Shown here: positions 34,501 through 43,766 of the stretch, piece by piece | How positions within the stretch are numbered: position 1 is the stretch's first letter | How the letters are laid out: every line of letters starts with the position of its first letter | DNA from: Verrucomicrobiales bacterium | GTDB lineage: Bacteria > Verrucomicrobiota > Verrucomicrobiia > Verrucomicrobiales > V1-33 | Direction: 5' to 3' | Length of the DNA stretch: 64,000 nucleotides | Assembly (NCBI GenBank): GCA_018003315.1 | Contig: JAGNEJ010000004.1 | Coordinates: 56,949-120,948, forward strand | Program-made: the position numbers and the translations under genes | The notes under the pieces: model-generated | The model's database searches: none | The model's input: the letters and a program-made list of their open reading frames with translations, nothing else | What the model was told of the DNA's origin: nothing

Positions 34501-34876
34501 CGCCGGGTGTGGGGACAGCCGCCACGACAAACACGGTCGCCTCGCGCAGGGGTCGGCCGGGCGTGAGCAGACCGGCCAGGAAATCATCGCCGTCGAATTC
34601 CATGGCCCCTGCATTCCACCGGGGGCGCTGCGCGGTCGTCCACTGGACGACATGGCGGCCGTGGCCCGACGCATCATGCCAGATTTCCGCATGGTCGCCG
34701 TTTGCCAGGCGGTTCATGTAGTGGGCTTCCCTCGCTTCATTTTCGCGGCTGGCATCGAACCAGATTTCCAGCCCGTTGCGGATGGGCATGCCCGGAGCGG
34801 CCCAAGTGGCGGGTTCGCCGTGGGCAAAACCGGCCAACGCCAGCAGCAAGCCTGAGGTGCGGAGAAATGTCATCAT
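31583..34876 (-). CDS. PVC-type haem-binding protein with LamG and glucose-dehydrogenase-like propeller domains
   Basis: A 1097-residue exported protein. A signal peptide (MMTFLRTSGLLLALAGFAHG) is followed by a LamG-like domain (about 25-270: LEIWFDASREN, AMEFDGDDFLAG), a beta-propeller of the membrane-bound/soluble glucose dehydrogenase type (about 300-720: NNIEYAPDGRLFAGGYDG, LHLEKGRHYGFPPRH), a connecting region, and a C-terminal cytochrome c domain with haem motif CATCH near residue 963 and the PVC hallmark KPSAAINPDAAAYTVHLKDG. These proteins are inferred to be periplasmic redox enzymes acting on sugars or alcohols; the substrate is unknown. The N-terminal LamG domain is an added feature. 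ATG 34876 or 34873 both fit; the frame is open upstream without signal character. It overlaps none of the divergent protease gene. Confidence 0.88.
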   Translation of the reverse strand: MMTFLRTSGLLLALAGFAHGEPATWAAPGMPIRNGLEIWFDASRENEAREAHYMNRLANGDHAEIWHDASGHGRHVVQWTTAQRPRWNAGAMEFDGDDFLAGLLTPGRPLREATVFVVAAVPTPGGDFPALLSLARRGENDFTSGLCVDFGRPAAKAGCIDHLNVEGAGQPGETNLLDATLEAAAGHLFAIVLDANRTTVRVDGKVRGQRNRGSVVLAMDRMAVGARFVEPEMRHFLKGKIAEVLIFSRKLDEAEIVQMEAHLGKAQVDFLTNPRHGEALAPGKAPAPVQMLVPGFEVRELPVRTTNLNNIEYAPDGRLFAGGYDGRLHLLRDLDGDGLEEDLVTFQDKTSDDYPLGMVVKDGMPHVVLTDSIVRFRDTNGDGIPDRRETVASGWDDPKLRENPLLMHRRVDSAMALAAGPDGDWYVTMGSANPGNGYWQQAQGDAFATDLRKTGRGLYSPDKRRGCLLRIDRNGHVEQIASGLRYVMSLQWDRHGELFATDQEGATWLPNGNPFDELLHLEKGRHYGFPPRHPKLLPEVIDEPSVWDFTPQHQSACGFRFNGPAKDGARFGPEFWAHDALVTGESRGKLWRTKLAKTASGYVAMNEVIACLGLLVVDCAISPGGDLVICCHSGDPDWGSGPSGHGRLFKISCKDPNAAVPVLAWARSATESVVVFNRPLSAAQWPDNSVGFSIRAGRYVQAGDRFETMRPGYAVVALQQRMKPEPVIFKRSALSADRRNLVLETSPRIAAVNYAMASTDPALKVDVSHGLTGVEAAWRGSTTSEVSPFWLPHPDFTAARELTRGSAVHDAVWKQLESPGTLTLRGQLDLWKMLIPQTQPGSTLDHVPEPEQVTVCVASDAALTLYAAGAAVDQAGNGEARITVSPGREGKWIPFSLTLATPVQRLDVSFYTARDPRPRALLVRRFLLPFAVPPPPLEPSAAPPEIAGGNWNAGRSLFAGKAVCATCHRLRGQGVPVGPDLDNLVHRDYASVLADIVKPSAAINPDAAAYTVHLKDGTTVTGTRVQDASGELHIAQPGGVVAKLQKSEILQAEPLPVSLMPPGLDKILTVEELRDLMTYLLSENPEQPPGNGAASPP

Positions 34877-34959
34877 GACAGAATGCAGAAGGAACCACCG
34901 TGTGGGTTTGTGCAAGGTGCCGTTCACGTGCCGCATTGCCCTTCCGCGGCGGGTATGCC

Positions 34960-37900
34960 ATGATGTCGGCAGTGAACTTCCGCCCCCATGCTGCAATCCC
35001 GCCCGGTTTCGTCAGGCTGGCGCTCCTGACGTTCGGCCTGTGCCGGGCAGCAGCGGAGGATTTCCCTGACAAATGGGTGATCCTCCAGAACGGCCGCCCG
35101 GTGGTGCATGAAATTGTCAGGGATGAGGTGGCGCGGCCTGGTGTCCGCGGGCTGCGCGTGGTGGAAAAGGTGGCGATGCAACCCAATGCCGAGGCGCTGC
35201 GCAAGCGGCTGGCGGGAACCTCCCGAAATTTGATTCTCCGTGAAGCGGGCGACTCCCCTGCGGCGGGTCGGCGGCGTCTGTTGACGGACCGGGTGCTGGT
35301 GCGGCTGGTTCCGGGAGTGACGGTGGAACAGGCGGCGGCTCATGGCGGAGCGGTGGCGGTTCAAAGGCTGGAACCACTCACGGACCGGGTGATTTTTCAT
35401 GCTCCTGCGACTCCGGGAGCAGCGCTGCTGTTGGCCCGGAAGCTGCAACAGTTTCCGGGAGCGCTGGAGGCCCAGCCGTTGCTGGCCCGGCAGCATGTCC
35501 GCAAGGCAATTCCTAACGACCCACTGTTTTCCAACGTATTCTCCAGCGCCGGTTACCAATGGCATTTGCGCAACACCGGAGCCCGCGGCGGCACGGCTGG
35601 AATCGATGTCAATGTTGCTGCCGCATGGGATTCCTGGCTGGGGCGCAATGTGACGGTGGGAGTCGTGGACGATGGCCTGCTGCTGACACACCCTGACTTG
35701 CAGCAGAATGCCGCGCCGGACGAAAGTTATGATTTCAACGAAGACGATGCCGACCCGATGCCCGGCCCTGCGGACCGGCACGGCACTGCCTGCGCTGGCG
35801 CGGCTGCGGCGCGAGGGAACAACGGAATTGGCATCAGCGGGGTGGCACCGGAGGCAAAACTTGCAGGGCTGCGGCTGATCGCCGGACCCAGCAGCGATGA
35901 CCAGGATGCGGAAGCCTTTCTGTTCCACGAACAGACGATCGCCATCAAGAGCAACAGTTGGGGACCTGATGACGATGGCGCAACGCTTGCCGCTCCGGAA
36001 GCCCTGTCCACTGCGGCATTGGAACATGCCGCCACCTTTGGCCGCGGCGGCAAGGGAACCGTGTTCGTCTGGGCGGCGGGAAACGGTGCCAGCGCCGGTG
36101 ACAATTCCAATTTCGACGGCTGGGCGAACTCGGTGCATGTCATTGCGGTCTCCGCGATTGGCGACACTGGAACGGCCTCGTGGTATTCGGAACCGGGTGC
36201 CAACATCCTGGTCTGCGCCCCGTCGGACCACTCTGGGGGACATCAGGAAATCACGACCACGGACCTTCCGGGAGCCGATGGATTCAACACGGGAGGGGCG
36301 TCGGGGAATTATCCGGATGCCGCCTACACCAACGATTTCGGCGGAACCTCCGCAGCCTGTCCGCTGGTCGCGGGCGTGGTGGCGCTGATGCTGGAAGCAA
36401 ATCCAGCATTGTCGGTGCGCGACGTGCAGGAAATCCTGGTGCGCACCGCGGTCAGGAATGATCCCGCAAATTCCGGATGGATCACCAATGGTGCGGGCTT
36501 TCATTTCAACCACCAGTATGGCGCGGGACTGGTCAATGCCTCCGCCGCGGCCGTCATGGCATCCGGCTGGACACCGCTTCCGCCGGTGGAAACGCGGACA
36601 CTGACGCAATCAGCACTGGCACTGGCAGTGCCTGACAACAATGCATCCGGAGTCAACCGAACGTTTTCCTTTTCCCCGGCCGAGGATCTGCGCGTGGAGC
36701 ATGTGACGGTGGCGGTGGATGTGACGCATCCCATCCGCGGCCAACTTGCCGTGGACCTCACCTCGCCCGCCGGCACGGTGAGCCGGATGGCGGTCCGGCG
36801 GACTGGTGATTTTGGCGATGATCTGGTGTGGACCATGAGCACCACCCACTGCCGGGGCGAATCTGCCGCCGGAACCTGGACGGTCAAGGTGGCGGACAAG
36901 GCCCCGGGAACGACGGGCACTCTCAATGCCGTCAGCCTGACGCTCATCGGTTCCGTGTCCGCCCCGACCGCGGCTCCGGACATGCCTGACCAATTCACCG
37001 CCACCGCCCGCAAGGGGTCTCCGTTTTATTTCCGGATCGCGGCCCGGTACGGCCCGGGCAGTTTCAGCAGCGGATTGCTTCCCGCCGGACTGGCCCTGGA
37101 TGCGGCCTCCGGGCAGATCACTGGCATTCCCACGGTGACGGGGGAGTTCGATGTTCCCCTAACCGCACTGAACGCCGCGGGCACGGACACCGGCAGCCTG
37201 CACCTGTCCATTCTGGCAGGGTTTGGTGACGCCGTGGCGCTGGCGGTGGATGAGTCCGCACACCATTGGAGCACCACGGAAAGCCGACCCTGGACCCTGG
37301 TCACGGATCCGGCACATGACTTGACGGATGCCGCCCGCAGTCCGGCGATGGGCGATCTGGCGGCGGCATCCATGCAGACTAGCGTCATCGGTCCGCTCTC
37401 GCTGGATTTCTGGTGGAAGGTTTCCTCCGAACCGGGGCATGATTTTCTGCGCTTGCTGGTGGATGGTGAAGAAGCGGCGAAAATCTCAGGAGAAGCGGAC
37501 TGGACAGCGATGAAGGCCGCGCTGCCTGCGGGCAGCCATGTGGTGCAGTGGGAATACCGGAAGGACGACCAGAGCGCCGCGGGCCTGGACGGCGCATGGG
37601 TGGACGGCGTCACCTTCGCGCTTCCGGACTCCCCCAGGTTTGTCAGGGTTCCGCAGGCGGTTTGCGCCCCGGTCGGCTCGCGCTCGGGTTTCATGGCGCA
37701 GGCCATCGGTGCGGAGCCGATGTCCTATCAATGGACTCGGAACGGATCTCCCTTGACGGCGCCGGACCGTCCGGTGCTCATTCTGCCGCTGGTTTCGCCG
37801 ACGGATGCGGGGGCGTATGCGGTGACGGTCACAAACATGTCAGGCTCCGCGACCAGCCCGGCGGTGCCATTGACCGCCACTGCATCGGAGGATTCAACCG

Positions 37901-38703
37901 GTTTCGCAGCGGCGCTCGGTTCCACCGGCATGTCCTGGGGCAGCGCTCCGAACGCCTGGACGATCCAGACAGGGGTGGTGTTCTCCCCGCCCTCTGCGCT
38001 GCGGGCCGCCAGCATCGGGCACCTGCAGCAGAGCCGACTGGATTCCTTGGTGCAGGGGCCGGCGGCGCTTTCCTTTCAGTGGAAAGCGGATTCCGAAATG
38101 AACGGCGATTTCGCCCGGTTCCGGCTCGACGGCATCCCCCTCGCACAGCTTTCCGGACAGACTCTGTGGGTGCCGTTCGCGTTGAACCTGCCCGCCGGCC
38201 CCCACTGGCTGAGCTGGTCCTACGAAAAAGACGCCTCCGGCTCCAGCGGAGCCGATGCGGCGTTTCTGGACTCGGTGGTTTTGACGCCGCTGCGGTTTGA
38301 CAGCTACGCCCACACCATCTTCAGCGCCGCCCAGTTGCAGTCGGGAAGCGGCACCGGACCGGAGGATGACGCCGATGCCGACGGCGCGGACAATTTTTGC
38401 GAATATGCCTTTGGCACCGACCCCACCGTACCGAGCCAGGCACCAGTGCCTTCCTTCGGACAGACCTTGGCCGATGGCGAACATTTCCTGACAATTCGTT
38501 TCCGCCGCCGATCAGATTTTCCGGTACGCGGCCTGACTTACACTCTGCTTTCCACGGAGGGCGGAGGTGTTTGGATGCCGGCAGATGTCGTTCCTGTTTC
38601 CATCACGACCGATGGCGCATTCGACACCGTCACTGTCCGGATGCAGCTCCCGCTGCGCCTGGCGGGGCCGCGGATGCTGTTCAAAGTCCGCGCCAGTGAA
38701 TGA
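34960..38703 (+). CDS. Secreted subtilisin-like (S8, kexin type) protease with P-domain and Ig-like tail
   Basis: A 1247-residue exported serine protease. After a signal (about 1-32) and propeptide, the S8 domain shows the catalytic triad in standard contexts: Asp in VGVVDDGLLLTHPDL (about residue 236), His in DRHGTACAGAAAARG (about 272) and Ser in GGTSAACPLVAGVVAL (about 463), with the oxyanion Asn in WAAGNG. A P/homo-B domain follows (about 550-665: HPIRGQLAVDLTSPAGT, ESAAGTWTVKVAD), so it belongs to the kexin-like group. Further on are putative-Ig and DDxxS-type beta domains (for example YQWTRNGSPLTAPD near residue 925) and a verrucomicrobial C-terminal tail. Two adjacent ATGs (34960, 34963) are possible. 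Five octamer sites occur in this gene, the highest density in the window. Confidence 0.9.
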   Translation: MMSAVNFRPHAAIPPGFVRLALLTFGLCRAAAEDFPDKWVILQNGRPVVHEIVRDEVARPGVRGLRVVEKVAMQPNAEALRKRLAGTSRNLILREAGDSPAAGRRRLLTDRVLVRLVPGVTVEQAAAHGGAVAVQRLEPLTDRVIFHAPATPGAALLLARKLQQFPGALEAQPLLARQHVRKAIPNDPLFSNVFSSAGYQWHLRNTGARGGTAGIDVNVAAAWDSWLGRNVTVGVVDDGLLLTHPDLQQNAAPDESYDFNEDDADPMPGPADRHGTACAGAAAARGNNGIGISGVAPEAKLAGLRLIAGPSSDDQDAEAFLFHEQTIAIKSNSWGPDDDGATLAAPEALSTAALEHAATFGRGGKGTVFVWAAGNGASAGDNSNFDGWANSVHVIAVSAIGDTGTASWYSEPGANILVCAPSDHSGGHQEITTTDLPGADGFNTGGASGNYPDAAYTNDFGGTSAACPLVAGVVALMLEANPALSVRDVQEILVRTAVRNDPANSGWITNGAGFHFNHQYGAGLVNASAAAVMASGWTPLPPVETRTLTQSALALAVPDNNASGVNRTFSFSPAEDLRVEHVTVAVDVTHPIRGQLAVDLTSPAGTVSRMAVRRTGDFGDDLVWTMSTTHCRGESAAGTWTVKVADKAPGTTGTLNAVSLTLIGSVSAPTAAPDMPDQFTATARKGSPFYFRIAARYGPGSFSSGLLPAGLALDAASGQITGIPTVTGEFDVPLTALNAAGTDTGSLHLSILAGFGDAVALAVDESAHHWSTTESRPWTLVTDPAHDLTDAARSPAMGDLAAASMQTSVIGPLSLDFWWKVSSEPGHDFLRLLVDGEEAAKISGEADWTAMKAALPAGSHVVQWEYRKDDQSAAGLDGAWVDGVTFALPDSPRFVRVPQAVCAPVGSRSGFMAQAIGAEPMSYQWTRNGSPLTAPDRPVLILPLVSPTDAGAYAVTVTNMSGSATSPAVPLTATASEDSTGFAAALGSTGMSWGSAPNAWTIQTGVVFSPPSALRAASIGHLQQSRLDSLVQGPAALSFQWKADSEMNGDFARFRLDGIPLAQLSGQTLWVPFALNLPAGPHWLSWSYEKDASGSSGADAAFLDSVVLTPLRFDSYAHTIFSAAQLQSGSGTGPEDDADADGADNFCEYAFGTDPTVPSQAPVPSFGQTLADGEHFLTIRFRRRSDFPVRGLTYTLLSTEGGGVWMPADVVPVSITTDGAFDTVTVRMQLPLRLAGPRMLFKVRASE

Positions 38704-38709
38704 GCCGCG

Positions 38710-39561
38710 TCAGGGTGCGGCCGATGCCGGATCCGCACGCTCAAAAAACATGAGGTGCTGCCAGGGAAGCCCGTCGAATTCCTTCACGAGCTTGAATCCC
38801 ATGGGGGGGATTTCCTGGAGAATCTGCTCCTTGGACATCTTGTGCTCCGGCTTGATGGGCACCTTTGGATCCTCGCTGCGGAATTCCACCAGCACCATGC
38901 GTCCATGTTCCTTGAGGGCGGTGCGCAAGGCCCTCAGCATGTGTTCCGGATGGGAAAACTCGTGGTAAACATCCACCAGCAAAATGAGATCCTGCGAATT
39001 GGGCGGCAGGAGCGGATCCCACAGCCTGCCATGCACCAGCTCGATGTTTTTCAACCCGGCAGCCGCAGCCCGCTTCTCCAGCATGTCCAGCATTTCCTGC
39101 TGAATGTCCACCGCATACACCCTGCCCGTTTCCCCCACCTGGGCGGCGAGCCAAAGCGTATGGTAGCCGTCCCCGCTGCCCAAGTCACAGGCGGTCTGGC
39201 CGGGTTTGACCTCCAACTGCGTCCGCATGAGGCCGCCGCGCTCCTCCTCCTCCCGCGTTTTGCGCTGCAGCCAGGGCGCGCCTTTCCAATGCATCGTCTG
39301 CGCGATGACCCTCCCCTTGTATTCGGTGAGCGCAGGAGGTTCGACCTCCGGGGCCGGAGGCGCCGGCGTGGGAACCGGTGACGGGGCGGGCGGTTTGGTC
39401 CCGGGAGCAGCGACGGGCGGCGGCTCCGCAGGCACGGTGGCAGGAACCGCCGGAACCGCAGATGCCCCCGCCGGGCGGTCCGAAGCGGAATGCCGCAGCC
39501 AGTAAAATGCCAGACAAACCGCGAAGAGAACGGCGATGGCGGAGGCAGCGGCGGTTCGCAT
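38710..39561 (-). CDS. Membrane-anchored or exported SAM-dependent methyltransferase-like protein
   Basis: A protein of about 283 residues with an N-terminal hydrophobic segment (AAASAIAVLFAVCLAFYWL), a 55-residue linker made of Pro, Ala and Val, and a class I methyltransferase domain (about 125-280): ACDLGSGDGYHTLWLA (SAM-binding motif I), GRVYAVDIQQEML (acidic motif II), DLILLVDVYHEFSHPEHML and GRMVLVEFRSED. The domain is complete. If the N-terminus is a cleaved signal the domain would be periplasmic, where SAM is not normally available; if it is a cytoplasmic anchor, it is normal. The sequence does not settle topology. The frame is open 5 codons upstream (39576). It is convergent with the protease, with only 6 nt between stops. 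Confidence 0.8.
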   Translation of the reverse strand: MRTAAASAIAVLFAVCLAFYWLRHSASDRPAGASAVPAVPATVPAEPPPVAAPGTKPPAPSPVPTPAPPAPEVEPPALTEYKGRVIAQTMHWKGAPWLQRKTREEEERGGLMRTQLEVKPGQTACDLGSGDGYHTLWLAAQVGETGRVYAVDIQQEMLDMLEKRAAAAGLKNIELVHGRLWDPLLPPNSQDLILLVDVYHEFSHPEHMLRALRTALKEHGRMVLVEFRSEDPKVPIKPEHKMSKEQILQEIPPMGFKLVKEFDGLPWQHLMFFERADPASAAP

Positions 39562-39710
39562 GTGGAAAATCAACAAGGGTCAGTTCCAAGCAGGCTGATG
39601 GAATTTCCGCCCGCTGGATTGCATCGACCTTTCATTTGCTCCGGTGGCGCTTCGACCGGGCCTGGTGCCTTCCGCACTGGTTGGGAAGCCAGTGCTGCGT
39701 CCGCAACGGA

Positions 39711-39995
39711 CTAGTCCACCAGGTTGTCGATGCGCTCGGCCACTTCGAAATCGTTTTCCGTAATCCCTCCAGCCTCGTGGGTGGTGAGGGCCAGCAGGAC
39801 CTTGTTGTAACGAATGTCCACGTCCGGGTGGTGTCCTGCGTCCTCGACGATTTCAGCAAGGTCGTTGATGAAATCGACCGCTTCCTGGAAATCGTCAAAT
39901 TCGATGGTCCGGGTAATCCGTTTGCCTTCTTGTTCCCATTCGGGAATTTTCTTCATCAGGCGTTTGACATCCTCCTTGGTCAGCAAGTCGGGCAT
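39711..39995 (-). CDS. 4a-hydroxytetrahydrobiopterin dehydratase (pterin carbinolamine dehydratase)
   Basis: A 94-residue cytoplasmic enzyme that recycles the pterin cofactor after aromatic amino acid hydroxylation. The family pattern E-x3-HHP-x6-Y-x9-H-x8-D is present as EDAGHHPDVDIRYNK...TTHEAGGITENDFEVA, with His55, His56, Tyr63, His73 and Asp82. The length is typical. The start at 39995 (MPDLLTKEDV) is chosen because the extension upstream is unlike the family. No phenylalanine hydroxylase lies nearby in the window, so it may serve another pterin pathway. It is divergent from cysK. Confidence 0.95.
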   Translation of the reverse strand: MPDLLTKEDVKRLMKKIPEWEQEGKRITRTIEFDDFQEAVDFINDLAEIVEDAGHHPDVDIRYNKVLLALTTHEAGGITENDFEVAERIDNLVD

Positions 39996-40179
39996 GGTGG
40001 GTAGGTTTGTTTGGGTTGGGTGTGGGAAAAATGGGCTCGGCAGGCATTCCGGCAGGGCTGGAAGTGATGCCGTTATTCTGCGGGATTTGCAAGGATTTCG
40101 CCCTGCTCTAACCCCGGAAAATCGGCGCACAGTGAAGCCCGCTTCTTTCGGTTGTCAAAAGCAGAAGCGCAAAATAATG

Positions 40180-40207
40180 TTGACGCTCTTTCGACAGCAG
40201 TTAATGC
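40180..40207 (+). promoter_or_regulatory. Putative sigma-70-type promoter of cysK
   Basis: TTGACG (40180-40185) and TAATGC (40202-40207) are separated by 16 nt, within the 321-nt divergent spacer and 110 nt before the cysK start. The -35 hexamer matches the consensus at five positions, the -10 more weakly. The rest of the spacer holds a triple CCACCT repeat just before the cysK ATG and no other clear feature. Confidence 0.4.
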
Positions 40208-40316
40208 CCACTCTGCACCGGATGTCCCCCCATTCTCAGAAGGCTCCCGGACCGTGGTGCCAGCACTGCATTTCACCCTCACTCTCCATCCACCTCCACC
40301 TCCACCTCCTAATCTC

Positions 40317-41279
40317 ATGGGTCTCTATCATAACATCGTCGAAACCGTTGGACGCACCCCGCTCGTCCGCCTGAATGCCGTCACCAAGGGGCTCCCTGCG
40401 ACCGTGGCCCTGAAGTGTGAGTTTTTCAACCCCCTGGGCAGCGTGAAGGACCGGATCGGCATGGCCATGGTGGAGGCCGCCGAGAAGCAGGGCATTCTCA
40501 AGCCGGGCACCACCATCGTGGAGCCCACCAGCGGCAACACCGGAATCGCCCTCGCCTTTGTGGCTGCCGCCAAAGGATACAAGCTGACCCTCACGATGCC
40601 GGAAACGATGTCGCTGGAGCGCCGCACGCTTCTGGCCATGCTCGGGGCAAACCTGGTTTTGACCCCCGGTCCGAAAGGGATGAAAGGGGCGATCGAAAAG
40701 GCCGAGGAAATCGTCCGCGAGACGCCCGGTGCCTGGATGCCCCAGCAGTTCAACAACCCCGCCAACCCCGAAATCCATTTCCAGACCACCGGAAAAGAAA
40801 TCTGGGATGACACGGATGGTGCAGTGGATTTCCTCGTCTCCGCCGTGGGCACCGGAGGCACCATCACCGGAGTCAGCCGCTACATCAAGCCGAAGAAACC
40901 CGGTTTCAAGGCGGTTGCGGTGGAGCCGGACACCAGCCCGGTCATTTACCAGACGATGGCAGGCGAGCCGCTGCAGCCCGGACCTCACAAAATCCAGGGT
41001 GCCGGCGCAGGTTTCATTCCGGAGAATCTCGACATGAAAATTGTGGATGAGGTGATTAAGGTTTCGAATGACGAAGCCTTTGCCATGTCCCGGCGGCTGG
41101 CCAAGGAGGAGGGCATCCTGGTAGGAATTTCCACCGGAGCCAACGTCCACGCAGCCCTGCAGCTCGCCGCACGTCCGGAAAACGCCGGCAAGCTCATCGT
41201 GACGGTGGCCTGTTCCACCGGGGAGCGTTACCTTTCCACTGCCCTGGCCGAAGAAGCCCGGGCACAAGTGGGAGCCTGA
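40317..41279 (+). CDS. cysK: Cysteine synthase (O-acetylserine sulfhydrylase)
   Basis: A 320-residue PLP enzyme that makes L-cysteine from O-acetylserine and sulfide in the cytoplasm. The PLP lysine is K44 in [12 protein letters not shown]; the substrate loop TSGNTG is at residues 71-76; the glycine-rich phosphate loop GTGGTITG is near residue 178; and [12 protein letters not shown] and the C-terminal STGERYLST match CysK rather than cystathionine beta-synthase. Length and order are canonical. The start follows a pyrimidine-rich leader with three CCACCT repeats. The next gene starts 35 nt downstream on the same strand and may be co-transcribed. Confidence 0.96.
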   Translation: MGLYHNIVETVGRTPLVRLNAVTKGLPATVALKCEFFNPLGSVKDRIGMAMVEAAEKQGILKPGTTIVEPTSGNTGIALAFVAAAKGYKLTLTMPETMSLERRTLLAMLGANLVLTPGPKGMKGAIEKAEEIVRETPGAWMPQQFNNPANPEIHFQTTGKEIWDDTDGAVDFLVSAVGTGGTITGVSRYIKPKKPGFKAVAVEPDTSPVIYQTMAGEPLQPGPHKIQGAGAGFIPENLDMKIVDEVIKVSNDEAFAMSRRLAKEEGILVGISTGANVHAALQLAARPENAGKLIVTVACSTGERYLSTALAEEARAQVGA

Positions 41280-41314
41280 AACCACATTTCTCACCACTTC
41301 CGCACCTCCAGCCC

Positions 41315-42325
41315 ATGGCCCGGACCAATCCAGACTCCGCACCTGTCGCCGAACTCGAATACGAGCCCAGCGCCTTCGAACAGGCCCTTGCCAAACACCG
41401 GAGCAAGCTCATTCTCGTCGGCGTCCTGGCCCTGGCCGGGCTTGGGGCCTACTACACCCTGAAAATCTACAAGGAACATTCGCATCATTCCGGCGGCTTG
41501 GACTTTGTCCGTGCAGTCAGTGTGCAGGACTTCCAAAAGGTGGCCAAAGAGCACAGCGGAAAGCCCGCGGGGGCCAGCGCCATGCTGATGGCGGCCCAAT
41601 TGCTGGCCGGGGAAAACAAGCATGACGAAGCGATCGCCGAGCTGGAAAACCTGCTCAAGGAATACCCGGCCTACCCGCTGGCCGACCTGGCCACCCTGAG
41701 GATGGCGGACTCGTATCTGAAAAAGGGGACCAAGGATCAAGGCAAAACACTGCTGCAGAAGCTGGCGGACACCCATGCCAAATCCCCGTATGCTCCGCTG
41801 GCCTTGCTGCGCCTGGCGGACACGCTGGCATCCGACAAAAACACCGAGGAGGCCCGCAAGGTGTATGATCAGGTTCAGAAGCGCTATCCGGGCAGCGAAC
41901 CCTTCTTCAGCATTGCTGAAACGCACCTGAAAAACCTGGACAAGCCCGAGCCAGTGATGGTGCCCTGGGTGGAGGAAAAGCCGGAACTTCCTCCGGCTGC
42001 TGCGGGAACGCCCGGATCCCCCACCCCCAATACCGAACTCAAGACGCCCAGCCTGTCACTGGAACCGGAATCGCCCGGCGGCGACAAGCCCATGCTGGAA
42101 CTTCCCAAGCTGGAGACGCCAGGCACCACGCCCGCCACGCCTGAAGCGCCAAAATCGGCAACGCCACCGCCCGCGCCGGCCACTCCACAAACGCCCGCAC
42201 CTCCCGCACAACCGGTCAAACCGGATGTCCCAAAGAACGAGGCTCCCAAACCAGCCCCGGCGAAGCCTGCAGCCCCTGTTCCAGCGAAGCCTGCAGCGCC
42301 CGCCCCGGCCAAGCCCAATCCCTAA
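41315..42325 (+). CDS. Membrane-anchored TPR protein with Pro/Ala-rich tail
   Basis: A 336-residue protein with one membrane span (about 32-48, KLILVGVLALAGLGAYY) and a TPR array (about 55-205: HDEAIAELENLLKEYPAYPLADLATLRMADSYL, APLALLRLADTL, EEARKVYDQVQKRYPG), resembling the YfgM/TPR_21 group that binds the Sec translocon. The last 110 residues are Pro/Ala/Lys-rich with imperfect repeats (PAPAKPAAPVPAKPAAPAP), likely extended and periplasmic. The YfgM-like assignment is by architecture only. Confidence 0.8.
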   Translation: MARTNPDSAPVAELEYEPSAFEQALAKHRSKLILVGVLALAGLGAYYTLKIYKEHSHHSGGLDFVRAVSVQDFQKVAKEHSGKPAGASAMLMAAQLLAGENKHDEAIAELENLLKEYPAYPLADLATLRMADSYLKKGTKDQGKTLLQKLADTHAKSPYAPLALLRLADTLASDKNTEEARKVYDQVQKRYPGSEPFFSIAETHLKNLDKPEPVMVPWVEEKPELPPAAAGTPGSPTPNTELKTPSLSLEPESPGGDKPMLELPKLETPGTTPATPEAPKSATPPPAPATPQTPAPPAQPVKPDVPKNEAPKPAPAKPAAPVPAKPAAPAPAKPNP

Positions 42326-42422
42326 CGATCGCGAATCTGGCGGGCTGGAACCCTGCCGGTGATGGCGCCGCTTTTGCAATACGGTTTTCCGCCAACGGAA
42401 CTCCCCAGTCACCCGAAACGTC

Positions 42423-43658
42423 ATGGCCACGATTGCCGTATTGGGAACGTTCGACAGCAAGGGGCACGAACATGCCTTCCTGGCCCAACTCATTCGCGAA
42501 CGGGGACACCAGACGCTGCTCATCGACACCGGCACCCTAGAACCGCCGCAAATCCAACCCGACATTTCCCGCGACGAGGTCGCCCGTGCCGCCGGTCTGG
42601 ATCTGGCTGCGGTGGCCGCGCGAAAGGATCGCGGCGAATGCGTTGCCGCCATGAGCAAAGCCGCACCGGTGCTGCTGGCCCAGCTTGCCACCGCCGGACG
42701 CATCCACGGAGTCATTTCGCTGGGCGGCGGCGGCGGCACCGCCATCGGAACCGCCGCCATGCGGGCACTGCCCATTGGTTTCCCCAAACTCATGATGTCC
42801 ACGCTGGCATCAGGAAACGTCGCTCCCTATGTCGGCACGAAGGACATTGTCATGTTTCCCAGCATCGTGGACGTGGCGGGATTGAATCGGATTTCCCGCA
42901 CCCTGCTGACTCGTGCCGCAGGCGCCATCTGCGGCATGGTCGAGGCCAGTCCTCCCCCGGCCCAGGACCGTCCAGTGATTGCCGCCAGCATGTTCGGGAA
43001 CACCACCGACTGCGTGCAAGCCGCCAAAACCATTCTGGAAGCCGCGGGCTACGAGGTCCTCGTATTCCACGCAACGGGAGCCGGCGGACGGACGATGGAA
43101 TCGCTCATCGAAAGCGGTCTGGTGGCGGGAGTGCTGGATGTGACCACCACGGAATGGGCCGACGAACTGGTGGGCGGCATTCTCAGCGCCGGTCCGCAGC
43201 GACTGGATGCCGCAGCCAAAATGGGAATTCCCTCAGTAGTGGCGCCCGGCTGCCTGGACATGGTGAACTTCGGTCCGCCAGAAACGGTTCCCACAGCGTT
43301 CAGCGGACGCAATTTTTACCAGCATAATCCCCAGGTTACCCTGATGCGGACTACCGCGGACGAATGCCGGCAGCTCGGAGGGATTCTGTCAAAAAAAATC
43401 AATGCCTGCACCGCACCGGTGACCGTGGCCATTCCCCGGCGCGCCATCAGCGTCATCAGTGCGCCTGGAGGGGCATTCCACGATCCCGCGGCAGATCAAG
43501 CGCTCTTTTCCAGCCTGCTGGAGGGGCTGCATCCCCAGGTGGCGATTCTTGACCTCGAATGCGCCATCAATGATGCCGCATTCGCCCAGGCCTGCGCCGC
43601 AGCGCTGCTGGACAACATCGCCGCCACTGATGCCAATGCGCGAACAAGCCGATCCTGA
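42423..43658 (+). CDS. Tm-1-like ATP-binding domain protein (UPF0261)
   Basis: A 411-residue protein of the UPF0261/Tm-1 family. Tm-1 in tomato blocks tobamovirus RNA replication; the bacterial function is unknown. Family features: ATIAVLGTFDSKGHEHAFL at the start, the glycine-rich ATP loop SLGGGGGTAIGTAAMRALP (about residue 100), STLASGNVAPYVGTKDIVMFPSIVD, EVLVFHATGAGGRTMESLI, TTEWADELVGG and a C-terminal metal-dependent half with ISAPGGAFHDPAAD. The length is usual and all segments are present. It follows the TPR gene by 97 nt. Confidence 0.92.
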   Translation: MATIAVLGTFDSKGHEHAFLAQLIRERGHQTLLIDTGTLEPPQIQPDISRDEVARAAGLDLAAVAARKDRGECVAAMSKAAPVLLAQLATAGRIHGVISLGGGGGTAIGTAAMRALPIGFPKLMMSTLASGNVAPYVGTKDIVMFPSIVDVAGLNRISRTLLTRAAGAICGMVEASPPPAQDRPVIAASMFGNTTDCVQAAKTILEAAGYEVLVFHATGAGGRTMESLIESGLVAGVLDVTTTEWADELVGGILSAGPQRLDAAAKMGIPSVVAPGCLDMVNFGPPETVPTAFSGRNFYQHNPQVTLMRTTADECRQLGGILSKKINACTAPVTVAIPRRAISVISAPGGAFHDPAADQALFSSLLEGLHPQVAILDLECAINDAAFAQACAAALLDNIAATDANARTSRS

Positions 43659-43766
43659 TCCCGGAGGGACCGCCGCCTGCGGCCAGATCATGCCGCTCAT
43701 GGTGAACGCGAATTGGAATGAGTTCAGAGGTTGCCGGTCCGCCTCCGGTGCGTTACCGCTATTGGC

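Noticed and set aside
40290..40316. CCACCT triple repeat before cysK as a riboswitch or leader
   Set aside because: It is a short simple repeat with no fold; a SAM or T-box leader would need a much larger conserved structure.
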